A stretch of DNA of 64,000 nucleotides from Methanobacterium veterum (GTDB taxonomy: Archaea > Methanobacteriota > Methanobacteria > Methanobacteriales > Methanobacteriaceae). Location: the NCBI RefSeq assembly GCF_000745485.1, contig NZ_JQJK01000009.1:496001-560000 (forward strand), given 5' to 3'. The translations under genes were made by a program, and so were the position numbers. The notes beneath the pieces were generated by a model. The model did not search any database. It was not told where the DNA came from and worked only from the letters and a program-made list of their open reading frames with translations. Of this stretch, positions 53,067-63,641 are shown in pieces; the stretch's first letter is position 1, and each line of letters begins with the position of its first letter.

Positions 53067-56000
53067 ATGGAGTGGATATTTATGGACTGCTTTGATTTGT
53101 CAAATGCACAAAAAAGGACTATTATAACTGAAATTAGTAAACCGGGTAATGAGGCATATATTCTTTCATTTAAATCTAGATTCTCATTGGAAGATGAATA
53201 CCATCTTAAAAAAGCTTTAGGTATTTTAATAAGCGGAAATCTTCATTTACGTATTAAAAAGGACGAAAATATGAATTTCAGGCAGTACTGTGCCTCTGAA
53301 GAAGATGGTTTATTTTCATACGTGGACATGTCAAATAAAAGTGAAGAAGAAATTAACGCGTTTATCAATAAATTTGCGCAGGAACCATTTAAAGAAATTT
53401 TTGACACACCACTCTACCAGTTTACACTCCTAAAAACGAAAAAAGAATTCTTTGTACTGGGTCGTACCCACCATATCATCATGGATGGAAGTTCTGTAGG
53501 TATTTTTACCAAAAACCTTGAAGATTGTGTCACAGCTTTGAAAAAAGGAGAAGAATATCAGCCGTCTAATGTTTCATACGAAGAGTACGTTAAAAAGGAA
53601 AAAGAATATCTCTCAAGCGAACAGGCAAAAGAAGACGAAGAATTCTGGCTCTCAAACCTGGATGGATATTCAAAAGATTGGTATTCATCAGATGATCTCG
53701 GTATCAACAGGAATTATTTTTATTTAGATCCACAATTGACAGAAAAATTAAAAGAATTATCGGTAGTTGACGGTGTAAGGATATCCCCATTTGTACTTGC
53801 GTTATCTGCTGTATCGTTATACTTTGCAAAAAGCACATGCAGCGGGGAAATGGTCTGGAACAGCGTATACCACGGTAGAGATTTTGGAGAAGAAATACAT
53901 GGTATGCTAGGCATGTTTGTAAATATGATGCCCCTTAAACTGGATTATAACAAAAACAGGACGTTTAAAGAGGTTTTATTGTACACAAAATCTGTCCTTA
54001 AAAACGGATTGACACATGGAAAATTATCTTTCAATATGTACGGCCCAAAATTACAGCAAAAGGGTATAGATCCTGCAATGTTATCTATGTATTCTATGGT
54101 GTCGAATTCAACTGATTCAAATGTGGAATATTTATTTAATAATTCTAAAAGTGAATTTCCTTTTCATATCCGTGTAAACCCTTCCCTAAAGGATAAAGAT
54201 GGTTTGCAGCTTTTGGAAATAGAATATAATAAAGACTGCTTTTCTGATATTCAAATCGTGCATATGGTAGAAAATATAATGGCTCTGCTTTATGACATCT
54301 CAGATAATCCAGATAAGACTTGCGGTGAATTTGAAATAGAAACAAGCGAATTCTATGGAGCTGAAAAGTATTTTAAAGATATGGTGCAAACCAGTGATGG
54401 TGCAACCGCTATATCATCTGATATCAATGGTAAAGAAGAAGATGGATCTTTAAAAGAAAGCTTCCTCCTGCTAAATAAGTCAAATATTGAAGAATTTTGT
54501 ATAAATAATGGAATCAGCTCTAACAGCCTGTTTTTATCAGCTACTTTACTTGCTTTGGGGAAATTTGTATTCAGTAAAGATATCCTGATTTCTATTGTTT
54601 CTAATTACCTCAATATAGGCCAGGAACTGCCTTTTGCTGTAAATATTGATACAGACAAAACTGTAAAGGATTACTTAAAAGATATACAAAAATCCCTTCT
54701 TGAAGTTGTAAAATATGATTATTATCCCTTTACAAGGATTTCAAGCAAAAATTATATCCTACCTGAATTTTTATATGTATTTGGACTGGCAGGCAGTATA
54801 AACGAGGGAAATTTAGAACTGCCTAAACTGACAGTTTCTATTGAAGATAACCCCAATGAATTTAAAATAATTTCTCACTACAACGATGCTCTTTACAGTG
54901 AAGATATAATTGGAACGTTCATAGAGAGCGTTAAAGTCCTTGTAATGAAGCTAACACAAAATCCAAATGCATTGCTTAAAGATATTTCTATTTTACCCGA
55001 AGATGAAAAAGAAGAGCACTTCAGGATAAACAGGGTTGAAGAACCATTACTAAATAAACTCTTTGAAAAACAGGTAGAAGAAAGCAGGGATGAAATAGCT
55101 TTAATTGCTGAAGACGGAGAATTTACTTATGATGAATTAAACAGAAAAGCTAACCGCATAGCAAACGCATTGATTAAGCGGGGGGTAGAAGTTGAAGATA
55201 GAATAATGTTCATATTAAAGCGTGACAGCCGTATTATTGCTTCTATGCTTGGTATTGTTAAAGCGGGTTGTGCTTTTATCCCTGTTGACCCGGAATACCC
55301 TGAAGAAAGAATAAATCAGGTTCTGGAAGATAGTGATGCAAAATATATTATAACTAAAGAAAACTTGCCTAACGCACTGGATGTGGATGAATTACTTTTA
55401 GAAGAAAATGAAGAAAATCCAGATCCTGAATTAACCCCTGAGAATCTATGTTATTTAATTTATACTTCTGGTTCTACAGGAAAACCTAAAGGCGTAATGC
55501 TAACTCATGGAGGTATCACTAATTATGTTTCTCCAGACCCGCAGAATATTCCTATCCATGCTCTTGTGACCAAAGCAAGTAAAATGATATCTATATCAAC
55601 TGTATCATTTATAGTATTCCTGCGTGAGACCTTCGCAACAATTATGAACGGGATGCCTGTTGTACTTGCAAATGAGGAGCAGGCAATAAACCCTATAGAA
55701 CTTTCAAAATTATTTAAAGAAACAGGGGCAGATGCATTTGGCGGAACACCGACCAGGCTATTGCAGTACTTAGAACTTGATGAAATACAGAAAACAGTGT
55801 CTAAATGTAATGTTATAATTGTAGGGGGTGAAACATTCCCTCCACAGCTTTACAACGTACTTTCAAAATACACCGACGCTGAAATTTACAATTCCTACGG
55901 CCCAACTGAAATTACAATTGCATCACACGGAAAACTCATAACCAGCGACGATATATCCGCTGGTGAAACTCTTTTGAACGTCATTGATAAAATTATGGAC

Positions 56001-59000
56001 ATTGATGCGAATCCTTTGCCTTATAATGTTGTGGGTGAATTATATGTGGCTGGTGCAGGAGTTGCCAGAGGTTACTGGAATAATGAGGGACTCACTAAAG
56101 AGAGATTTGTCATGCACAACGGCCTCCGCTATTACAACACTGGAGACCTGGCAAAAAGGGACAGCACTGGGGAATTATACGTTTTAGGCAGAATGGATAA
56201 CCAGATTAAGCTTAGAGGTTTAAGGATTGAGCTCGGTGAGATTGAAAATGTAATTAGGGAATGCAATGGGATTAAAGCCGCATTTGCGCTGGTCAAGACC
56301 GTACATGACAGTGAACATTTATGTGCCTACTTTACCGAGGATCAGGAAGTTGATGTCAGTGATTTAAGGAATACACTCGTGAACAAACTGCCGGCTTACA
56401 TGGTTCCATCTTATTTTGTTCGAATGGACAGCTTCCCTATGACTCCTAATGGGAAAACCGATTTAAAGAACTTCCCCGATCCTGAAGAAGATCATTCGGG
56501 GCTTGATGAGGTCATACCCCCTGAAACTGATTTAGAAAAGGACATTTTTGATATGTGCTCAGAAATTCTGGATACAACTGATTTTGGTGTAATAACTGAT
56601 TTGTTCCAGTTAGGCCTTACTTCATTATCTGTTCTTAAGTTAGTGGCCAAAATTTCACAGAAATTTGGAGTTACAGTAAACGTAACCAATATAATGAGGG
56701 CTAAAACTATACGTGAGATAGCAAAGGAAGTTTCATCCTCATCAGCTGTTGAAGAGAAACACTACCAGAAACATGAATTTTATCCATTAACCCATAACCA
56801 GTTGGGTGTATACTTCGACTGTGCTAAAAATCCTGAAAAATTAACCTACAACCTGCCTAAATGCATACGTTTTGGGGATGATATCGACCCTGAAAAGCTA
56901 AAAACTGCTTTATTAGACATCATTGAGAAACACCCCTACCTCAAAACAAGGTTTGTTATGAAGGACGGTGAAATCTATCAGGAACGGCGTGATGACCTTG
57001 ATGTGGATATAAAAATTCATGAAGGAACAGTTGATGATAAAATTAAAAATGGATTTATAAAGCCGTTTTCTTTGTATGATGGGCATTTATTCAGGTTTGA
57101 AATTTACAAGAATTCTGAAGAGGTTTGCCTGCTGGCTGATTTCCACCACATAATTGTGGATGGGACTGCTTTAAATATTTTATTTAATGAGCTTGGAATA
57201 ATCTACGACGGCGGTGTCGTGGATGAAGAGAAATATGATGGGTTTGATCTGTGTTTAGAGGAACTTGAAGTAGAAAAAAGCCAGTTATACATGGATGCAG
57301 AGTCTTATTTCGAAAATAAGATAGTTGAGTTTGACAGTGCAACAGTTATTTCTCCAGACCGCAGTGGAAAAGAGGAAGAAGGCCAGATGGGAGAAATCAG
57401 TGTTCATGTAGATAAATCACAGGTTGAAAAATTCTGTAAAGACAATGCAATTACTCCTAACAATCTATTTTTAGCGGCAACAGTATTTACACTCAGTAAA
57501 TTTGTTTATAACAAAGATATTTTAATTTCCACCATTTCAAACGGTAGAAGTAACCCTCAGTTCCAAAATTGTGTCGCAATGATGGTAAAAACATTACCTA
57601 TTGCATTAAATATAAACAGTGACTTATCCGTGGCAGATTATTTTGATTATGTGGAAAATGTATGGCTAGATGTACTGAAATACGACTGCTATCCGTTTAC
57701 AAAGATTTCTGATAAATATGATATGTTCCCTGAGTTCTTTTACGCATATCACGGAAAAATAATCGAAGATATAACTATAAACAACCACATCATAGAACGT
57801 GAAAGCCTGGAATATGAAGCGCTGAAATTTAAATTAAGTGTTAATGTTATAGACACTGGTAACAACTTTAATATGCTTTCACAGTACAATGACGCGCTTT
57901 ACAGTGAAGATCTTATTGAAACATTTATGCACAGCATTAGCATCGTTTTAGATAAATTAATGGAAAACCCGCGGGCTTTACTCAAAGATATCTCAATTGT
58001 AGCTGAGGGAGACCATGAAGACTTCAAGATAAAACCTGTGGAAGAAAAATTACTTAATAAGCTTTTTGAAAAACAGGTAGAGCAAAGCAGGGATAAAATT
58101 GCTTTAATTGCTGAAGACGGTGAATTCACTTATGATGAATTAAACAGAAAAGCCAATCGTATAGCAAACGCATTGATTAAGCGAGGGGTAGAAGTTGAAG
58201 ACAGAATTATGTTTATGTTAAAACGTGACAGCCGTTTAACTGCTTCGATGCTTGGTATTGTGAAGGCGGGTTGTGCTTTTATCCCTGTTGACCCTGAGTA
58301 TCCTGAAGAAAGAATTAATCATGTTCTGGAAGACAGCAGTGCAAAATATATTATAACTAAAGAAAACCTGCCTAATGCACTGGATGTAGATGAATTACTT
58401 TTAGAAGAGAACGAGGAAAATCCAGATCCAGAATTAATTCCTGAAAACCTGTGCTATCTAATTTATACTTCTGGTTCCACAGGAAAACCTAAGGGAGTCA
58501 TGTTAAAACATGAAAATATAACTAACCTCATTTCAGATCATCCAGATAACCAGTTTATTCATGATATAATCAGCAGGGTAAATATTTCATTATCAATAAT
58601 AACGGTAGCTTTCGACCCGTTTGTACAGGAAACCTTTATCCCGCTTACACATGGAATGACGTTTGTACTGGCCAACGATGAGCAGACAAAGAACCCATTA
58701 GAGCTTGCCAAGTTATTTGAAAAAACTAAAGCAGAATTATTCGGCACAACTCCTTCTAGACTGCTGCAGTATTTGGAGCTTGAAGATATACAAAAAGCAA
58801 TGGGCTATTGTAAGGCAGTGATTATAGGAGGAGAAGCATTTCCTTTACAGCTCTGGAATGCCCTTTCAGAATATGATGATTTAACTATACTTAACCAGTA
58901 CGGTCCAACAGAAACTACAGTTGGATGCAACGTGAAAATCATTTCAGATGAGAATATCAATGTAGGTAAACCACTCTTCAACGTGGTTGAAAAGATCATG

Positions 59001-60977
59001 GACATGGACGGCAACCCTTTACCTCAAGGTATTGTGGGCGAATTATATATTGGAGGTGCAGGAGTCGGCAGGGGCTACTGGAATAGAGATGAGCTGAACA
59101 GTGAAATGTTCATTGAAATTGACGGCGTGCCTTATTATAAATCTGGAGATTTTGCTAAACTGGAGAAAAATGGAGAAGTATCTATATTAGGCCGTTTAGA
59201 TAACCAGATTAAGCTTCGAGGTCTCAGGATTGAAATTGGCGAAATTGAAAATTCAATTTCAGAATATGAAGGGATCAAATCTGCAGCGGTAGTAGTTAAA
59301 AAAGTGCATTCTAACGACCATTTATGTGCCTACTTCTCAGCAGACTGTGAAATTGACAGCGATGATTTAAAAGAAGAATTAAAGAAGAAATTAACCAAAT
59401 ATATGGTTCCAACAGTGTTTATGCAGCTTGATGAACTGCCTCAAACCCTTAATGGAAAAACTGATCTAAAAGCACTTCCAGAACCTGTACTGGCGGAAAG
59501 AGAGTATGCTGCACCTGAAAATGATGTTGAAAAATTCTTTGCAGAGACATTTGCAGATATACTGGGTATGTCTCAAATAGGTGCAACTGATGACTTCTTT
59601 GAATTAGGTGGTACCTCTCTTCTGGTGACTAAAATCACCATTGAAGCCATGAATCAGGGATATGAAATAAAGTATGGTGATGTATTTGCCCACCCAACTC
59701 CTCGTGAACTGGCTAATTTCATAGCTGGAGCGGAAGGATCTGTAAGTGAATCTGTAAGGGAGATAACTGAATATTCGTATGATGCTATTAATAGGGTTTT
59801 AAGTGAAAATACTACCCGTAACTTTGTAAATGGGGAAAAAGAAGAGTTAGGAAATGTTTTACTTACAGGTGCCACTGGATTTTTAGGGATACACGTTCTG
59901 CGTGATTTCTTAGAAAATGAAGAAGGATCTATTTACTGCTTGCTCAGGAAAGGGAGACGTACAAGCGCTGAAGAACGTTTAAAAGCTCTTTTATTCTATT
60001 ATTTCAGTGAAAGTTATGAAGATCTATTTGGTTCAAGGATCCATATAATTGAGGGTGATATTACAAATAAATCTGACTTTGAAAAATCTTTAGAACTTCC
60101 AGTAGATACGGTGGTTAATTGTGCTGCCAACGTGAAGCATTTTGCTTCCGGAACTCAAATTGAAGACATTAACATAGGTGGAGTTGTTAATGGGGTTGAA
60201 TTCTGCCTGGAAAAAGGCTGTAAATATGTGCAGGTTTCAACAACAAGTGTCGCTGGAGAAAGTGTAAATAATATCCCTCCTTTAGATACTATATTTGACG
60301 AACAAACGTTGTATATCGGCCAGTCACTTGATAATAAGTACCTCAGCAGTAAATTCATAGCTGAGCGTGTTGTACTGGAAGCAGTTACAAAAGGGCTCAA
60401 GGGTAAGATTATGAGGGTTGGTAACTTGATGGCAAGGCATTCTGATAGTGAATTCCAGATTAACTTCGAGACCAATGGATTCATAAACCGTTTAAAAGCG
60501 TATGGCGCAATTGGAAAAATACCTTACTCTGCTTTGGGCGGAGAAACTGAACTCACACCGATAGATAGTGTTGCAAGGGCAATTTTAGTCCTATCAAGAG
60601 CTCCTAAAGAGTGTGTTGTGTTCCATGCTTATAATAATCACAAAATTTACATTGCAGACATTATAGAAATCATGAATTCACTTGGATTAACCATTTCTGG
60701 TGCAGAAGAAGATGAATTTAAAGCCGCTTTTGTACAGGCTATGGAAGATGAATCAAGAGAAGAAGCAATTTCAGGGCTTGTCACTGCTATGGGTATGGGT
60801 AAAGGCAAAGGACGTGCTCTGGTACCTGTTATAAATAATTACACAATACAGATAATGTATCGTTTAGGGTACAAATGGCCTTTAATAAGTGATGAATACA
60901 TCGCAATGTTTATAAAATACCTTAAAGAAATGGATTTCTTCGACTATGAACCAAGAGAGGTTAAACTTAAAGCTTAG
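53067..60977 (+). CDS. Two-module non-ribosomal peptide synthetase with terminal reductase
   Basis: The 2636-residue protein reads C (residues 1-430, HHIIMDG at 135), a lone C-terminal half of a C domain (about 430-655, no HHxxxDG), A1 (660-1130, YTSGSTGKPKG near 798), carrier T1 (LGLTSLS near 1185), C2 (1235-1655, HHIIVDG near 1360), A2 (1662-2130), T2 (FFELGGTSLL near 2180) and a thioester reductase domain R (2264-2636, LLTGATGFLG; YLSSK). It should release a peptide aldehyde or alcohol. By eye, A1 has isoleucine where A domains have the amino-binding aspartate 235; A2 has it (FDPFVQETF). ATG 53082 is an alternative start. Confidence 0.95.
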   Translation: MEWIFMDCFDLSNAQKRTIITEISKPGNEAYILSFKSRFSLEDEYHLKKALGILISGNLHLRIKKDENMNFRQYCASEEDGLFSYVDMSNKSEEEINAFINKFAQEPFKEIFDTPLYQFTLLKTKKEFFVLGRTHHIIMDGSSVGIFTKNLEDCVTALKKGEEYQPSNVSYEEYVKKEKEYLSSEQAKEDEEFWLSNLDGYSKDWYSSDDLGINRNYFYLDPQLTEKLKELSVVDGVRISPFVLALSAVSLYFAKSTCSGEMVWNSVYHGRDFGEEIHGMLGMFVNMMPLKLDYNKNRTFKEVLLYTKSVLKNGLTHGKLSFNMYGPKLQQKGIDPAMLSMYSMVSNSTDSNVEYLFNNSKSEFPFHIRVNPSLKDKDGLQLLEIEYNKDCFSDIQIVHMVENIMALLYDISDNPDKTCGEFEIETSEFYGAEKYFKDMVQTSDGATAISSDINGKEEDGSLKESFLLLNKSNIEEFCINNGISSNSLFLSATLLALGKFVFSKDILISIVSNYLNIGQELPFAVNIDTDKTVKDYLKDIQKSLLEVVKYDYYPFTRISSKNYILPEFLYVFGLAGSINEGNLELPKLTVSIEDNPNEFKIISHYNDALYSEDIIGTFIESVKVLVMKLTQNPNALLKDISILPEDEKEEHFRINRVEEPLLNKLFEKQVEESRDEIALIAEDGEFTYDELNRKANRIANALIKRGVEVEDRIMFILKRDSRIIASMLGIVKAGCAFIPVDPEYPEERINQVLEDSDAKYIITKENLPNALDVDELLLEENEENPDPELTPENLCYLIYTSGSTGKPKGVMLTHGGITNYVSPDPQNIPIHALVTKASKMISISTVSFIVFLRETFATIMNGMPVVLANEEQAINPIELSKLFKETGADAFGGTPTRLLQYLELDEIQKTVSKCNVIIVGGETFPPQLYNVLSKYTDAEIYNSYGPTEITIASHGKLITSDDISAGETLLNVIDKIMDIDANPLPYNVVGELYVAGAGVARGYWNNEGLTKERFVMHNGLRYYNTGDLAKRDSTGELYVLGRMDNQIKLRGLRIELGEIENVIRECNGIKAAFALVKTVHDSEHLCAYFTEDQEVDVSDLRNTLVNKLPAYMVPSYFVRMDSFPMTPNGKTDLKNFPDPEEDHSGLDEVIPPETDLEKDIFDMCSEILDTTDFGVITDLFQLGLTSLSVLKLVAKISQKFGVTVNVTNIMRAKTIREIAKEVSSSSAVEEKHYQKHEFYPLTHNQLGVYFDCAKNPEKLTYNLPKCIRFGDDIDPEKLKTALLDIIEKHPYLKTRFVMKDGEIYQERRDDLDVDIKIHEGTVDDKIKNGFIKPFSLYDGHLFRFEIYKNSEEVCLLADFHHIIVDGTALNILFNELGIIYDGGVVDEEKYDGFDLCLEELEVEKSQLYMDAESYFENKIVEFDSATVISPDRSGKEEEGQMGEISVHVDKSQVEKFCKDNAITPNNLFLAATVFTLSKFVYNKDILISTISNGRSNPQFQNCVAMMVKTLPIALNINSDLSVADYFDYVENVWLDVLKYDCYPFTKISDKYDMFPEFFYAYHGKIIEDITINNHIIERESLEYEALKFKLSVNVIDTGNNFNMLSQYNDALYSEDLIETFMHSISIVLDKLMENPRALLKDISIVAEGDHEDFKIKPVEEKLLNKLFEKQVEQSRDKIALIAEDGEFTYDELNRKANRIANALIKRGVEVEDRIMFMLKRDSRLTASMLGIVKAGCAFIPVDPEYPEERINHVLEDSSAKYIITKENLPNALDVDELLLEENEENPDPELIPENLCYLIYTSGSTGKPKGVMLKHENITNLISDHPDNQFIHDIISRVNISLSIITVAFDPFVQETFIPLTHGMTFVLANDEQTKNPLELAKLFEKTKAELFGTTPSRLLQYLELEDIQKAMGYCKAVIIGGEAFPLQLWNALSEYDDLTILNQYGPTETTVGCNVKIISDENINVGKPLFNVVEKIMDMDGNPLPQGIVGELYIGGAGVGRGYWNRDELNSEMFIEIDGVPYYKSGDFAKLEKNGEVSILGRLDNQIKLRGLRIEIGEIENSISEYEGIKSAAVVVKKVHSNDHLCAYFSADCEIDSDDLKEELKKKLTKYMVPTVFMQLDELPQTLNGKTDLKALPEPVLAEREYAAPENDVEKFFAETFADILGMSQIGATDDFFELGGTSLLVTKITIEAMNQGYEIKYGDVFAHPTPRELANFIAGAEGSVSESVREITEYSYDAINRVLSENTTRNFVNGEKEELGNVLLTGATGFLGIHVLRDFLENEEGSIYCLLRKGRRTSAEERLKALLFYYFSESYEDLFGSRIHIIEGDITNKSDFEKSLELPVDTVVNCAANVKHFASGTQIEDINIGGVVNGVEFCLEKGCKYVQVSTTSVAGESVNNIPPLDTIFDEQTLYIGQSLDNKYLSSKFIAERVVLEAVTKGLKGKIMRVGNLMARHSDSEFQINFETNGFINRLKAYGAIGKIPYSALGGETELTPIDSVARAILVLSRAPKECVVFHAYNNHKIYIADIIEIMNSLGLTISGAEEDEFKAAFVQAMEDESREEAISGLVTAMGMGKGKGRALVPVINNYTIQIMYRLGYKWPLISDEYIAMFIKYLKEMDFFDYEPREVKLKA

Positions 60978-61007
60978 AGGGTATAATTTTTTCACTGAGG
61001 ACATATA

Positions 61008-62750
61008 ATGTACGAAAGAAACTACAATTTGATATCAGATAAGTTTAAAGAATTTTTCTTACCTACCCTGCTGATGTCTATGGCCATTAACACAAGCACG
61101 TTCATAGACACTTTAATTGTAGGTAACACTTTGGGACCTATTAATATTTCAGCTATGGCGCTTATTGCCCCTATAATCACATTTATTAACCTGATTTACT
61201 GGATGATTGGGTTGGGGGGATCTCTACTTGTATCGGTTTCAAAGGCAGAGCGAAATGAAGAAAAGGCAGATATGTATTTCACACTTTCAATGGTCCTTTT
61301 GGCAGTTATTGGAGTGCTGTTCTCTGCATTTGGGATAATCTTTCTGGATAATATCGTTGCCACACTCACCACTAATCCAGCACTTGCAGTACTGGTTAAG
61401 AAATTTTTAGGGGTATATTTCCTGGGATCGCCTTTCCTGTTCGTTTTAATGGGAATTGCCTACTTTATACGGGCAGATGGTAAACCTCGGCTATCATTTT
61501 ATGCTCTTCTGATTTCAAATGTGGTGAACCTTATACTGGATTTGGTTTTTATTTTAGGTCTTGGTATGGATATAGGCGGAGCAGCTCTTGCTACAATATC
61601 AGGATACGCAGTTGGAACTGTATTCATAATGCAGTATTTCTTTGCTAAAGATAGGACAATGCACTTTATATCTCTAGTAAAATGTAAATTGTCCTTAGTT
61701 TATGACATTATAACCTCAGGATTCCCATCAGCATCGGGACAGCTGTTTTTAACTATAAAGCTGTTCTTAATCAACACATTCATAGCGTTAGTCGCAGGTA
61801 AGCAGGGATTAACAGCTTTTTCTGTGTATTACAACAGCATGTTCATGGTATACATCTTTTTAATAGGAACTGCCCAATCTATGTCACCTATAGCTTCTAT
61901 ATATTACCAGGAAAAAGACTATTCTGGAGTAAAATTCACCATTGAAAGGTCTTTAAAAATAGTGCTGGCATCAGGTACTGCATTCACAATATTGTTCCTG
62001 GCATTCCCATCTCTACTCTTAAACATGTTTGGTGTAAATGATCCGGCGGATATGGCTGTGGGAATTAACGCATTGAGGATACTTTCCCTGAGTATTATAG
62101 GTACGGGTATAACATTTTTAATGATGTTTTACACGCAGGCAATACAGCGCAAAAAACTGTCATTTGCAATTTCAATAATGGAAGGCCTTTTAATTCCCGT
62201 AGCATGTGCATATCTCCTCTCAGGAATTATGGGAGTTGATGGAATATGGATATCATTAGTGGTAGCGGAAATAGGTACAATTATGATGATATACTTTGCA
62301 ACCAAGATAGTATCTGAACGTTCAAAGGGGAAATTTTCAGGATTTTTCTTGTTAGGAAATTATAAGGACACTCCTGTACTTGATGTAACTATACACAGTT
62401 CAGTTGAAGATGTAGTGGGATTATCTCAGAAATTAATTGATTTTACAAAGGAAAATGGAGTAGATGCAAAAGTAGCGCTGCGTATAGGTATGGCAGTTGA
62501 GGAAATGGCAGTTAACACAATAAAATTCAACAATAATGAAATAGAATGCATTGATATTCTATCAAAAATAGAAGAGGATGAGATAACAATTGCTTTTAAA
62601 GACCCTGGAAAAGAATTTAACCCTTCAACTTATACATGCGAAGAAAAAGACTCATTTGAAAATATTGAGGTGCTGCAAAAGATTGCAGATGATATAAGTT
62701 ATGCAAGACTTATAGGTTTAAACAGTACAGTTATTACAATAAAGAGGTAA
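61008..62750 (+). CDS. MATE exporter fused to an RsbW-like ATPase domain
   Basis: Residues 1-450 are a polytopic MATE/DinF-type efflux protein (twelve helices, start [40 protein letters not shown]). Residues about 460-580 form a GHKL-type domain like RsbW kinases: N-box [29 protein letters not shown], then [29 protein letters not shown]. The glycine-rich GLGIF segment of the free kinase at 63148 is replaced by EVLQK here, so ATP binding may be lost. It follows the NRPS by 30 bp and should export its product. Confidence 0.9.
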   Translation: MYERNYNLISDKFKEFFLPTLLMSMAINTSTFIDTLIVGNTLGPINISAMALIAPIITFINLIYWMIGLGGSLLVSVSKAERNEEKADMYFTLSMVLLAVIGVLFSAFGIIFLDNIVATLTTNPALAVLVKKFLGVYFLGSPFLFVLMGIAYFIRADGKPRLSFYALLISNVVNLILDLVFILGLGMDIGGAALATISGYAVGTVFIMQYFFAKDRTMHFISLVKCKLSLVYDIITSGFPSASGQLFLTIKLFLINTFIALVAGKQGLTAFSVYYNSMFMVYIFLIGTAQSMSPIASIYYQEKDYSGVKFTIERSLKIVLASGTAFTILFLAFPSLLLNMFGVNDPADMAVGINALRILSLSIIGTGITFLMMFYTQAIQRKKLSFAISIMEGLLIPVACAYLLSGIMGVDGIWISLVVAEIGTIMMIYFATKIVSERSKGKFSGFFLLGNYKDTPVLDVTIHSSVEDVVGLSQKLIDFTKENGVDAKVALRIGMAVEEMAVNTIKFNNNEIECIDILSKIEEDEITIAFKDPGKEFNPSTYTCEEKDSFENIEVLQKIADDISYARLIGLNSTVITIKR

Positions 62751-62783
62751 GATTGATTAACTAAATTACAGGTGGAATAAATC

Positions 62784-63083
62784 ATGGACATAGATAAAAT
62801 ATTAGAAGAAGATAAGTTGACAATTAAATTAAACGGCAGGTTAGACACCAACACAGCACCCGAATTAGAGGAAGAATTAAAAAAAGATCTTCCAAATGTG
62901 ACAGATCTGGTCTTAGATTTTGAAGACTTAAAATATATCTCAAGTGCAGGGCTTCGTGTGGTCCTTTCAACGCAGAAAATAATGAATAAACAGGGAAATA
63001 TGGCAATTGAAAACGTAAACGATTTAATTATGGAAATATTTGAAGCTACTGGATTTTCAAGCATTTTAACCATTAATGAATGA
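62784..63083 (+). CDS. STAS-domain anti-sigma-factor-antagonist-like protein
   Basis: The 99-residue protein is a single STAS domain with LNGRLDTNTAPELEEEL and the phosphorylation-site segment YISSAGLRVVL. In bacteria SpoIIAA/RsbV proteins of this type bind kinases such as RsbW and are switched by serine phosphorylation. Archaea lack sigma factors, so the output here must be another protein; the kinase-like domain of the MATE exporter and the free kinase next door are obvious partners. Confidence 0.93.
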   Translation: MDIDKILEEDKLTIKLNGRLDTNTAPELEEELKKDLPNVTDLVLDFEDLKYISSAGLRVVLSTQKIMNKQGNMAIENVNDLIMEIFEATGFSSILTINE

Positions 63084-63147
63084 ATTAAATAAGCTGGAAG
63101 TTTATATAATATTGTATTTGGTGTAATTACAAAAAAGATGGGTATTT

Positions 63148-63564
63148 ATGAATAAATTAACAGTACCTGCAAAAATAGAAAACCTGCAGAAAGTGATGGA
63201 TTTCTTAGGTGACCAGCTGGACTCTGTAGATTATGTTATGAAAGCAAGACTGCAGCTGGAACTTTCAATTGAAGAAGCATATGTGAACATCGTAAACTAT
63301 GCTTATGGATTGGAAGAAGGAGAGGTTATAATTTGCTGTAATGTAGGTGAAAGCCCTCTAAAAGTTACAATGCAGTTTATAGACTATGGTAAGCAGTATA
63401 ATCCATTAGAAAATGAAGATCCAGATATTTCATTAAATGCCGAGGAAAAGGAAATTGGCGGGCTTGGAATTTTCCTTATAAAAAAGAATGTAGATGATAT
63501 TTCGTACAGATACTGTGATGGAAAGAATATTTTGACCATCCAAAAGAAATTAAATGATTTTTAA
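63148..63564 (+). CDS. RsbW/SpoIIAB-like serine kinase (GHKL ATPase)
   Basis: The 138-residue protein has the N-box LQLELSIEEAYVNIVNYAYG, a phosphate-binding FIDYGKQYNP and EIGGLGIFLIKKNVDD, all typical of RsbW-type HATPase_c_2 kinases. It should phosphorylate the STAS protein encoded just upstream. It keeps the GLGIF glycine motif that the exporter-fused copy has lost, so it is the likely active kinase. Confidence 0.92.
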   Translation: MNKLTVPAKIENLQKVMDFLGDQLDSVDYVMKARLQLELSIEEAYVNIVNYAYGLEEGEVIICCNVGESPLKVTMQFIDYGKQYNPLENEDPDISLNAEEKEIGGLGIFLIKKNVDDISYRYCDGKNILTIQKKLNDF

Positions 63565-63641
63565 ATACGGATTAAAAAGTGCAATTTAATTTTTTCAGCA
63601 GGACTTCTCTATAAATCAGCAGGCACATTAGAGAGATTAAA

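Noticed and set aside
57899..58129. Antisense ORFs within the NRPS gene
   Set aside because: They mirror the coding strand of a repetitive gene, lack ribosome sites and match no family.
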